Source: Deltaproteobacteria bacterium (lineage in GTDB: Bacteria > Desulfobacterota > Desulfuromonadia > Desulfuromonadales > BM103). From it: 64,000 nucleotides of DNA. Positions 47,300-55,952 of the stretch are shown in pieces. The notes below the pieces were generated by a model that was not told the origin of the DNA, ran no database searches, and saw only the letters and a list, made by a program, of their open reading frames with translations. Positions within the stretch are counted from its first letter, which is position 1, and every line of letters starts with the position of its first letter. The position numbers were made by a program, and so were the translations under genes. The stretch covers positions 80,869 through 144,868 of the forward strand of contig JAJRRB010000025.1 of assembly GCA_024279915.1 (NCBI GenBank), written 5' to 3'.

Positions 47300-48358
47300 C
47301 TAAAAAATTGCGATCGGCTCAACAACAATGCGAACATCGTCAAGGTTGTTCCCCTTTTCAAGGGTCAGTCCATGGTCGGCGCTCTCTTCGTACATGCCAA
47401 ATAATTCCCCTGGGGCGGGAGAATCACCGTAAGCCTCACGGGCACCAACATAGTAAGTTCCCGGCTCCGGCAAGTTAACCACAAAACGGCCGTCATCTGC
47501 AGTCGGTGTAGAGATTGCTGCGGGTCTCTGATGACCGATGACCCGGTCGACATAGGCAAAAACATGCACCCCGGCAACGCCTTGTCCCGAAGCGTTCACA
47601 ACCGTCCCACTCAGAACGGGACCGGTTGCGCGACCGAAGGTTTCACTGCCGCTGGCATCCTTCAGCTTGGTCACACTGTGCAGTTTAACTTGTTGTACCC
47701 GTCCGGATCTTGCTGTCAGCGGGTTGCCGGGAAAAATGCCGAACTGGTCACCTTCCTGCACCGGACCAACCCTCTGCCCATTCTGACGATGTCGGACAAC
47801 GAGATAATAATTGCTCTCCGGCAAACCATCAAAGCGAAAATAGCCATCCGCACCCGTCGGTAACGAGAGACGATAGCCCTGGCCCTTCAGATCCTCGGCC
47901 ACATCAAGATAGAGGTAAACATAAGCCCCTGCCAGGGGTGACCCTTCGTGCAGGACCTGACCTTCAATTGCGGCACTATAATCATCGTCATAAGTATCAC
48001 TCGTAGCCGTCGCAACCGGAACAGACTGCAGTCCAACCCAGACCGGATCTGCCGTCAAGTTAACCGGGTTTCGCCCGCAGAAAGCAAACTGACTCTGATC
48101 ATCATTCCAGCCAAAGAGCGCATAAGTACCAGGCGGCAATTCCATTTGATAAAGACCATCACTGTCACTGACAACTGAACGCGCAAGCGCTTTGGTCGTA
48201 AAATCAAGCGAACTATGAGCCGTGACCACAACCCCGGCAAGCGGCTCATCACCACTGACGATACGGCCTTCAATCATCGCGGCAAGTAGCAAAGATGGCA
48301 TTGCCAGCGATATCAGCAAAAGACACGATATCATCAAACCGGGCAATCGTTTCATTGC
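47300..48358 (-). CDS. Carboxypeptidase-regulatory-like (Cna-B/CarboxypepD_reg) secreted protein
   Basis: Signal peptide from MKRLPGLMISCLLLISLAMPSLLLAA; repeated 'GxVxxxGxPLAGAYVYxY' and 'DGxYxxxLPPGTYxLxGW' modules. Confidence 0.8.
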   Translation of the reverse strand, partial: AMKRLPGLMISCLLLISLAMPSLLLAAMIEGRIVSGDEPLAGVVVTAHSSLDFTTKALARSVVSDSDGLYQMELPPGTYALFGWNDDQSQFAFCGRNPVNLTADPVWVGLQSVPVATATSDTYDDDYSAAIEGQVLHEGSPLAGAYVYLYLDVAEDLKGQGYRLSLPTGADGYFRFDGLPESNYYLVVRHRQNGQRVGPVQEGDQFGIFPGNPLTARSGRVQQVKLHSVTKLKDASGSETFGRATGPVLSGTVVNASGQGVAGVHVFAYVDRVIGHQRPAAISTPTADDGRFVVNLPEPGTYYVGAREAYGDSPAPGELFGMYEESADHGLTLEKGNNLDDVRIVVEPIAIF

Positions 48359-49893
48359 ATCTCCAAAGGCCCGACACCCTTGACCGGAGCATTCAGCCAC
48401 GGTGAAAATTGTACCCAGTCGAGCGTGTAAACACCAGGTCCGTAATCCTTGTAGGTGACCTCCGGTTCATCGTGCCGATCATAGAAGAGGGGACTGTTGC
48501 CCTCCCCGCCGACTTTGGCCAATTGCACCGTATCGTCACCCCACCAGTTGCCACTGATATCAACGAAATCATTGAAGGTTTCCGGAGCTTTCGCCAACAT
48601 CGGATTCTGGCTTTTACGTGAACTCGCTTCGCGCTGCATGATTTTTTTGGAGCCGGAGCGTCGCTCCCAGTCTGCACTCTGGTAAATACCAAGTTTAACA
48701 GCAACAGTATTGCCCAGAAAATTGTTCTGTTTGATTTCCGGGTAGGCAGAAAAATCACAGTAGAGTGCCAGATCATTTTTCTCAAAGCTGTTCAAGCGCA
48801 CCTTGGGGTTTGACTTTCGGTAGCTGTAGAGCGCCGTTCCGTTGTCGCGGAAGAGATTATTCTCAACCAGAGGAGAGCCGTATTGATCATTATGTACGGC
48901 GGTCTTGTTATCGACAAAACGATTGTTTTTGATCACTGGATAAGAGAAGGAAAAATTCAATACACCATATTGGTTGCGTTCAAAACGATTCTCTTCGATC
49001 AACGGTGTACTTTTGGTCTGGCTACAGTAGATGCCCACTTCATTCTCGATGAAAGTGTTTCTACTGATACGATCCGGATAATTCTGCAGTAAGGTAATCG
49101 CCTGCTTGTTTTTCTCAAACTTATTATCGACTATCACACCCTTACTGTGGTGCGAAGCTAGAATTGCCGAGCGACCATGATTGATAAAACGATTACCACG
49201 GATTTCGGGGCCCGACTTCATTTCGTTGGCGACACCAACCTGGTTGTTCTCAAATAATGAATTGATAATTACTGGGCTCGATTCACGTAACAGCCTGACA
49301 CCGAATTCACTCTCTTTGAAGGTACAGTTTTCGACTTTAAAGTCAGTGGCAAAACTACTGATCGCCGCCTGTGCAGAATAAAATTCAGTCCAGAGGAAGG
49401 TACTCCCAGGGGGAGCTTCCATAAACTCAATTCCCAGCCAACCGGTCGGGCCCTTAAAAACAATTGGAGCCGAGGCACTGCCAGTCGCCTTTATAAAGCC
49501 TCGCACACTGATTTTCACCTGAGGATTTGCAATCGATATTTGCGTTCCGGGGGCGATAGTCAAGGATGCACCAGGGTTCACCACCACCGATTCATGCAGA
49601 TCGATCTGACCAGACCAGCGGACTTTCCCTGACAACTCCTTGGCATTGCAATAACCAGAGAAGCCAAGGACTATGGCAACAGCAATCAAACTAGTCTTTA
49701 CCCATCTAAAGACTCTGGATGGGTAAAGTCTACGTTTCTGATTTGGAATCCAGCAATTTTTCGCAAGGTCAAGGAAATCAAGCATTTGAGCGGAGGCGTA
49801 GTACTTTACGCCACACAAGCAAATGTGCAGATTGACGCAGAGATTGCGGAAAAGGGCGGTTTCCGGACAGAAACTAGTCTTTTGGTACCACAT
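48352..49893 (-). CDS. Right-handed beta-helix (NosD-like) protein; signal peptide interrupted by an in-frame 183 bp insertion
   Basis: ATG at 49893 preceded by AGGAGG; N-linked ladder 'NxFxxNxxGIYC' repeats; 'ISGNWWGDDT'. Confidence 0.8.
   Translation of the reverse strand: MWYQKTSFCPETALFRNLCVNLHICLCGVKYYASAQMLDFLDLAKNCWIPNQKRRLYPSRVFRWVKTSLIAVAIVLGFSGYCNAKELSGKVRWSGQIDLHESVVVNPGASLTIAPGTQISIANPQVKISVRGFIKATGSASAPIVFKGPTGWLGIEFMEAPPGSTFLWTEFYSAQAAISSFATDFKVENCTFKESEFGVRLLRESSPVIINSLFENNQVGVANEMKSGPEIRGNRFINHGRSAILASHHSKGVIVDNKFEKNKQAITLLQNYPDRISRNTFIENEVGIYCSQTKSTPLIEENRFERNQYGVLNFSFSYPVIKNNRFVDNKTAVHNDQYGSPLVENNLFRDNGTALYSYRKSNPKVRLNSFEKNDLALYCDFSAYPEIKQNNFLGNTVAVKLGIYQSADWERRSGSKKIMQREASSRKSQNPMLAKAPETFNDFVDISGNWWGDDTVQLAKVGGEGNSPLFYDRHDEPEVTYKDYGPGVYTLDWVQFSPWLNAPVKGVGPLEMQ
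49688..49882. mobile_element. 183 bp in-frame insertion with 12 bp direct repeats AAACTAGTCTTT
   Basis: AAACTAGTCTTT at 49688-49699 and 49871-49882; inner inverted ends GTTTCTG (49734) / CAGAAAC (49868); internal palindrome GGCGTAGTACTTTACGCC. Confidence 0.75.
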
Positions 49894-50926
49894 GAATAAC
49901 AACCTCCTCTTGCTCTGTCGAAACGGAAACAGCCCGGGGGCCGCCGTTGGTCAGCTGTAGCTTGCCATACAGCTCGTCGCTACCGGCCGGGCCACCAAAA
50001 GCCTGTCGTGCCAGTAGATAATAAGGGCCACTATCGGGCAGAGTTATCTCAAAGTGACCATCCGGCCCGGTCGGTGCGGAGAAAAAATCCGGGTTCCCGG
50101 TCATCTCAGCCTGCCGGTAGGCAAAAACATAGAGCCCCGCACGAGGCTTACCTGCGGCGTCAACAACTTGACCACTGATACCTTGTAAATCGACAACATC
50201 CTCTTCGAGCATCGAAAGCCGGGTCACAGTCTCAATTTTGATCTCGTGAAGCTGACCTGCCTCAATATGCACAGGGTTGCCAAAGTAATAATTAAAATAG
50301 TCACCAATTTCTATTGGCCCGAACTGGCCACCCTTCATCCGTTTACGAGCCAGCAGGTAGTAGTCACCAGGTGGCAGATTGAGCCGGAAATCGCCACGAG
50401 CCACTGGCTGGATGAAATACCCTGGCCCTTTAAAGTTTTTACTGGGGTCCTTGTAAACATAGAGGTAGGCCTTCTCAAGCGGTTCACCCTGGTAGCTGAG
50501 TTGACCATAGATACCGGAACGTTTCTCCTCTTTGACAGGTTGCTGCTCAGGAACACGGATCAGGTTGAATCCCACATTGCGATAGCCGTTAACTGGCACC
50601 TGAATCGGGCTACCACTGTAGTAGCAGAAAAGATCACCTGGCTTGAGTGCACCGGAACTGTTACTGGCAGTCAGAACATAATTACCAGGCTTCAGATCAA
50701 GTTGATAAAGCCCATCCAGATCGGTCGCTACCGAAACGGCAAGTGCTTTTCCTCCTGCAATATCAGCGATCTGACGATAAGCTCGTACAGTCACCTGCGA
50801 AATCAATTCGCCACGCCAGGCAACCCGTCCACGCACACCGCTCTCCGCAAAAGCTGGCGCACTGAGCAGGCAGATCGCACTGAACAAACATAAGGCACAG
50901 GCAAAAAGAAAACGAGGCCACTTCAT
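49874..50926 (-). CDS. Carboxypeptidase-regulatory-like secreted protein
   Basis: Signal peptide; modules 'GQLSYQGEPLEKAYLYVYKDPSKNFKGPGYFIQP', 'GQVVDAAGKPRAGLYVFAYRQ'. Confidence 0.8.
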   Translation of the reverse strand: MKWPRFLFACALCLFSAICLLSAPAFAESGVRGRVAWRGELISQVTVRAYRQIADIAGGKALAVSVATDLDGLYQLDLKPGNYVLTASNSSGALKPGDLFCYYSGSPIQVPVNGYRNVGFNLIRVPEQQPVKEEKRSGIYGQLSYQGEPLEKAYLYVYKDPSKNFKGPGYFIQPVARGDFRLNLPPGDYYLLARKRMKGGQFGPIEIGDYFNYYFGNPVHIEAGQLHEIKIETVTRLSMLEEDVVDLQGISGQVVDAAGKPRAGLYVFAYRQAEMTGNPDFFSAPTGPDGHFEITLPDSGPYYLLARQAFGGPAGSDELYGKLQLTNGGPRAVSVSTEQEEVVIHVVPKD

Positions 50927-52113
50927 CGTTTTAACTCCGTTAAGGGAACCGTACTCCAGGGGGCATGAGCAACCTTATCGAGCGGGAACTCCTCACCGGC
51001 GTCAACAAATGTTGCCTGATCTCTGCCATCGTAAATAAAAGAAGGGTTACCAGTTTTGCCGATCTTCGCAAGTTCAGCAGTGCCACCCTCACCCCACCAG
51101 TTGTCACCAGCACGGACTGTACCATTCAGACGTTTGGCGCGTCGGTCGTCTTCTGTCACGCTACGCATACCTTGACCGGCAAAAGCACTGCGAGCCGTGG
51201 TCTCGCCAGAACGGGCATCAGCACCGCGCTGCGACTCCCAGGCAGAGGATTGAAACTCCAGTTTGAGCGCCATCTCATTCTTTAAAAAATCATTGCCGGT
51301 TATCTGCGGGTACGAAGAATAAGCCACCAGCACTCCAACGCCATTTGCCTCAATAAGATTGCCGGTCACCAAAGGATCGGAGCGTCGATAAATATAGAGG
51401 CCAGTCTGGTTGGCGCGCAACTGGTTGCCACGAAGCTCCGGACGCGCGGCACGATCAACCTGAATGGCAATGTTGTTCTCTTCGAAACGGTTGTTCTCCA
51501 CGGTCGGATCACTACCATGATAAGCAATCATCAGACCGATATCGTTCTTGACAAAGTCATTGCCCTGAAACACCTGCGGTAGAGCATGATAAAGATAAGC
51601 ACCGTAACGAAGGTTATTTTCAAAGCGGCAATCGATCACAGCCGTTGTGCTGTCGTCTTTGATGAAAAGCCCGACTTTACGGTTCGCGATAAAGCGACAG
51701 TTAACAACCTTGCCAGCAGCCTTGCCGCGCAGTTCAATACCGACCTTGTTGCCAGAGAGCGTCAGTCTTTCCAGAAGTGGTGAACCGCCCTGCACGAAAA
51801 TACCCGTGGCAGCCCCCTTGATAACGCAATCAGAGATACGCGTTGTCGCATCAGTGCCTTTGAGGCGCAAGCCCTCCCAGCTTTCCCCTGAGAACTCGGC
51901 ACCCTGCGCCACCAGGCGCCCGGCAACCTCCAGTCGTGCTCCTGAGAAATGCAGTTTTGAGCCGGGTGCAATAGTCAAGGTCACCTCTTGCATGACCAGT
52001 ACATCCTCATTGAAAGACTGCTTGCCCGTCCACAAAGTATCCCGATCAATCACCAGGGCAGCGGCTGGTGTTACGCAAGCCAAAACCATTAATATGAGTA
52101 GACAGAGTCTCAC
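50923..52113 (-). CDS. Right-handed beta-helix (NosD-like) secreted protein
   Basis: Signal peptide; repeated 'GNxFxxNxIGLMI' ladder; 'AGDNWWGEGGTAELAKIG'. Confidence 0.82.
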   Translation of the reverse strand: MRLCLLILMVLACVTPAAALVIDRDTLWTGKQSFNEDVLVMQEVTLTIAPGSKLHFSGARLEVAGRLVAQGAEFSGESWEGLRLKGTDATTRISDCVIKGAATGIFVQGGSPLLERLTLSGNKVGIELRGKAAGKVVNCRFIANRKVGLFIKDDSTTAVIDCRFENNLRYGAYLYHALPQVFQGNDFVKNDIGLMIAYHGSDPTVENNRFEENNIAIQVDRAARPELRGNQLRANQTGLYIYRRSDPLVTGNLIEANGVGVLVAYSSYPQITGNDFLKNEMALKLEFQSSAWESQRGADARSGETTARSAFAGQGMRSVTEDDRRAKRLNGTVRAGDNWWGEGGTAELAKIGKTGNPSFIYDGRDQATFVDAGEEFPLDKVAHAPWSTVPLTELKR

Positions 52114-53198
52114 CAGAATTCCTTTACGACGATCGTACCGAGGTCCTCATTGGTACCCTGTTTAACAATCACTTTGTGATCCGGCTCACCATCAAAAGTT
52201 CCGACCCATTCACCAGGCTCCAAAGGCCCGCCAAAAGCACTGCGGGCACCGATGTAGTAGGCACCACCATCACTGAGAAACATTTCGAATTGACCATCGC
52301 CACCGGTTGGCACCGACATATGCACCGGCTTGCCCACCATGCGGCTGTCGAGATAAGCGAACACATAAACCTCGCTGACCGGCAGATCATCAGCATCAAC
52401 AACCTGACCATGCAGGACCGTATCCGTCCTGGCAAAAACCCCGTCCGCCTGACGTTTGGCGTGAAGATCCACATCAACCTTGGTCAGCGCGAATTAATCC
52501 ATGACCAGCCGTTCGCCGCTGAGCACATCAATCGGGTTGCCCTGATAATGGGCATTCAGATCACCTGGAGCTAAAACTCCGGAGCGACCGCCATCTACGC
52601 GCTTGCGGGCAACCAGAGAATAGTGTCCGGCAGGCAGGTTGATGGTAAAACGTCCTTCTTTATCCGTCTGCACCGCCTCTCCGTATGAGGGACCGATCAG
52701 ACCTGTATCAGTTTCGGTGTAGATATAGACAAAAGCTCGCGAGACCGGTTTACCCTGATGAGTAATCTGACCGGAGACTCCGGTTGCAGCATCAGCCACC
52801 GGCAGCCCTTCCCGGCCCATTTCATGTAAATTGAAGCTTATCACCAGGGAGACCCCGTCCAGGACCTGATACGGGTTGGCCGGTGATTCTGCCATCAACA
52901 TGCGGATCCGACCATCGTCTGCAGATTCGCGTTTCTTGCCAATGACAAAGTAAGAGCCCTCTGGCAAGGTGACTTGATAACGCCCTTCAGTATCCGTTGA
53001 GACAATAGCAAAGGGCTGTACGGAGCGATCTTTATCTGCTTTGAGGTAAATCTCGACCTGTGCCGACTGTAGCGGTTGATCCTGAAAGAGGAGTTGTCCG
53101 CTCAGGCCGCTCTCGCCCTCTGGAGCGCATGCCGACAGCAAACCAAACAAGAAAATGATCATTTTTGAACGGATATATTTTAAGGCTAATGACTTCAT
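52110..53198 (-). pseudogene. Carboxypeptidase-regulatory-like lipoprotein interrupted by an in-frame TAA (52494-52496)
   Basis: Both ORF pieces (52494-53198 and 52110-52472) are in one frame; ...VLSGERLVMD*FALTKVDVDLHAKRQ... aligns across the stop with 'ARSGRVQQVKLHSVTKLKD' of 47300-48358. Confidence 0.75.
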
Positions 53199-53229
53199 AA
53201 TTTATCTACAGACCGATCAAAAAACTAGA

Positions 53230-53320
53230 TTAACGCAAAGACGCGGAGACGCAGAGAGTGATAATTATGGTTGAGACGCTTAAAAGGTTTTCCTCTGCGG
53301 TCTTTGCGCCTCTGCGTTAA
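53230..53320. repeat. Imperfect palindromic repeat (TTAACGCAAAGACGCGGAGACGCAGAG ... CTCTGCGGTCTTTGCGCCTCTGCGTTAA)
   Basis: Inverted repeat read directly; related to 55846-55934. Confidence 0.85.
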
Positions 53321-53344
53321 ACCCTTTTTCTGGCTATACAACTT

Positions 53345-55780
53345 TTAAAATTTCTCTGCACGCGCACCCTTAAAAACCGGAATTAAAGCCAAAAGATAAA
53401 GCAAAGTCCCCACCAGCAAAGTCACGGTAAAACCTGCATTCATAGCCACAACAACCGCCAGAATCGCGCCGAGCACACTTGTCGCGCTATTAACCCCCCA
53501 ACTCCAGGGGACCAGATCATTGCTGTCATGCAAGAGTCGCATTCCGATCGGCAAAGGCATTCCCATCAACAGGCCCAGCGGCACCAGCAGCACCCCGGCC
53601 AACAAACAACGGGCAAATACCGGCAGCCCCATGCAAGGGTCAAGGATTGCAGAGAGGCCGAACACATAGACGAGAGAGAGCAAGACCAGTGCCAAGAGGA
53701 TTTTTGGCAGCCAACGGTGCAAACGTTCGGACGGTAGACGAGACGACAAGAGCGCACCGACACCGGAACTGATCAGAAGCGAGCAGAGGATGACCGCCAG
53801 CGAGTAGATCGGCGGACCAAGGAAGAGAATGAACCGCCGCAGCAGGCCAATCTCGATAAACATGAAGCCGAGACCGAGGCAGGCAAAGTAAAGCACCCGC
53901 CAACCACTACCGGAACTTTTCAACCCCTCCCTGCGCCATAAAATCAACGGCAGGACCAGAAACGCAGTGACACCGGTGCCGACCACAACCAGCAGATTGC
54001 GCAAGGTCACAATCGCCCGGTCTTCAAATTTACCCTGTTCCGGAAAGCTTAAAAGCTTTATGAAATCAGCAGGTTTTAGCATGTAATAGAAAAATGGCCG
54101 GTCATCAGTGACAGGTCTGATGTCGAAAGGAAAATCAGCATAGAACTCCGCGCTGCCGTTGGCGCGAATCAGTTCGTGAAAAGCACCTTTGCCGTCACGA
54201 CGATCAGGTAGATAGACTTCCTGGAATTCCATATCGACCATCAGCTCTCTCAGGGTCGTCAACTCTTCGGCTGAAAAAGGCGTCTTTTTGAGCATGAAAT
54301 TTGCCAGCCCGCGCTCACGCACCACAGCGATGTGAGCGGCCGGATCAGCCACCCCTTGTTCTTGCAATAAAGCCAGGCCAAGAGAGACCAGACGCAGGGT
54401 TTCTCTTTCAAAGATAAAGCGCGAGATTGTCAGGATTCCGTCATCATTCAGGTGATCCCAGTAATCGGTAAAGGCTTCCAGAGTATAGAGATTGTTCTCC
54501 GACAGGGTAAAAGCACCGGCCGCCGGAGCCATACGACCAAAGACTGCAGAGGCCTGAAGAATATCGTAGCGACCGGAATCACGACGTATAAAGCTGCGCC
54601 CTTCATCGACTACAGAGCGTACCTGTGGATGGCGATAGAGTTCTCCGGTCAAGGAACCGAAATGATCGTTGACCGCATCGACAATCAAAGGATTGACTTC
54701 GACAGCGGTCACTTTTTTGGCACCGGAAGCAAGTGCGGTCAGAATATCTTTGCCGCCACCGGGACCGATCACCAGTGAGGTCGGCTGTTCCTTAAGTTGG
54801 TAAGCCAGGCCGATGACATTTTTACGGAAGAAATCGAGGCCCGTTGTCCGATCCCAACGATACATGGTGGTGTAACCGGTGTCGTCGACGACCATACCAA
54901 GCTGATCGGGGATCGGCCCCCGGTAGGTGCGAGACAAACCCCAGACCTGATCCTTGGCCTGACCTTCTGCAGGGTAAACGGCCACCCGCGAAAAGGAGTT
55001 CCAGGCACTCCAGAGCAGATTCGGTTCATAACGACCGCGCACAAAGCGAATTTCAGCAAAGCCGGTCATGGCATGAACAGAACCGAGGCCCAGGAGCAGG
55101 ACCAACATGAAAAGAGCACCCCAGCGATGAATCGGCTTGATGTCTTGTGGCAGCAACAGAGCCGCTCCGGCAATACCGACAGCTGCGATCAACAGCAGCG
55201 AGGTGATGCCGCCGAACAGTTTGAGCAGAAGAATAATCAACAGGCAACCGCAACCGGCACCGATCAGGTCATAAAAATAGAGGCGGCTGAAATCCTTGTG
55301 AAAATGTCCGAAAAGAACAGTGAGAGAAACTCCGGCAAAGAAAAAAGGCAAAGCTGTCACCAGGTAGAGACAGGTCAGGGCCAGCAGCATATTGATCGGC
55401 AGGCTGGCATCGGCAGTCCCTTGCTGGAAAGGTTGATAGAAAGGCTGATGAAAAAAAGACAGCACTTTGAAGCCAATGTGTGGCTGCCAGCGAAAAAGCA
55501 CAAACACGGCGAAGAACAGCGCGACACTCAGGCCAAAGAGGACCGCACTACGAGCGGCCAATAAACGTGCATCTTTGCCTTGAAACCAGTGTGGTCGCAA
55601 CTGGACAGTCAAGGCAGCAACACCAAAACCGAAAAGGGCAAGAGAGATCGCCATGGAGGCAAAGTGGTACCACATCAGAACTGAGAAGATCCGGGTCAGA
55701 ATCAACTCGTACATCAAGGTGGCAAGACAGAGGAGAAAAACTCCCCAGCAGACAGATTTATTTGCTGGTTGATTGTTCAT
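53345..55780 (-). CDS. Polytopic membrane protein with spermidine-synthase-like (SAM-binding) domain
   Basis: Multiple TM helices at N- and C-terminus flanking 'LVIGPGGGKDILTALASGAKKVTAVEVNPLIVDAV'. Confidence 0.82.
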   Translation of the reverse strand: MNNQPANKSVCWGVFLLCLATLMYELILTRIFSVLMWYHFASMAISLALFGFGVAALTVQLRPHWFQGKDARLLAARSAVLFGLSVALFFAVFVLFRWQPHIGFKVLSFFHQPFYQPFQQGTADASLPINMLLALTCLYLVTALPFFFAGVSLTVLFGHFHKDFSRLYFYDLIGAGCGCLLIILLLKLFGGITSLLLIAAVGIAGAALLLPQDIKPIHRWGALFMLVLLLGLGSVHAMTGFAEIRFVRGRYEPNLLWSAWNSFSRVAVYPAEGQAKDQVWGLSRTYRGPIPDQLGMVVDDTGYTTMYRWDRTTGLDFFRKNVIGLAYQLKEQPTSLVIGPGGGKDILTALASGAKKVTAVEVNPLIVDAVNDHFGSLTGELYRHPQVRSVVDEGRSFIRRDSGRYDILQASAVFGRMAPAAGAFTLSENNLYTLEAFTDYWDHLNDDGILTISRFIFERETLRLVSLGLALLQEQGVADPAAHIAVVRERGLANFMLKKTPFSAEELTTLRELMVDMEFQEVYLPDRRDGKGAFHELIRANGSAEFYADFPFDIRPVTDDRPFFYYMLKPADFIKLLSFPEQGKFEDRAIVTLRNLLVVVGTGVTAFLVLPLILWRREGLKSSGSGWRVLYFACLGLGFMFIEIGLLRRFILFLGPPIYSLAVILCSLLISSGVGALLSSRLPSERLHRWLPKILLALVLLSLVYVFGLSAILDPCMGLPVFARCLLAGVLLVPLGLLMGMPLPIGMRLLHDSNDLVPWSWGVNSATSVLGAILAVVVAMNAGFTVTLLVGTLLYLLALIPVFKGARAEKF

Positions 55781-55845
55781 AGAGTTACTTACAGTTTATC
55801 CTTTAAAACGACTCAAAATTTTTAACGCCCATTCGCCTTTGCTCT

Positions 55846-55934
55846 CTCAAGACGCAAAGTCGCAAAGAGTAAGTCCTGAGGCTTACAATCTTGATCTTCT
55901 TGGCGTCTCTGCGCCTCTGCGCCTCTGCGTTGAA
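55846..55934. repeat. Imperfect palindromic repeat related to 53230-53320
   Basis: TCAAGACGCAAAGTCGCAAAGAG ... CTTGGCGTCTCTGCGCCTCTGCGCCTCTGCGTTGA. Confidence 0.75.
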
Positions 55935-55952
55935 GAAAGATTTGGTTTTTGT

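Noticed and set aside
52494-52496. Recoding (selenocysteine or pyrrolysine) at the interrupted lipoprotein
   Set aside because: The stop is TAA, not TGA or TAG, and the paralogue has Leu at that position; nonsense mutation or sequence error is simpler.
54797-55564. 255 aa antisense ORF inside the spermidine-synthase-like gene
   Set aside because: Composition bias of the sense gene; no domain, Gln/His-rich antisense translation.
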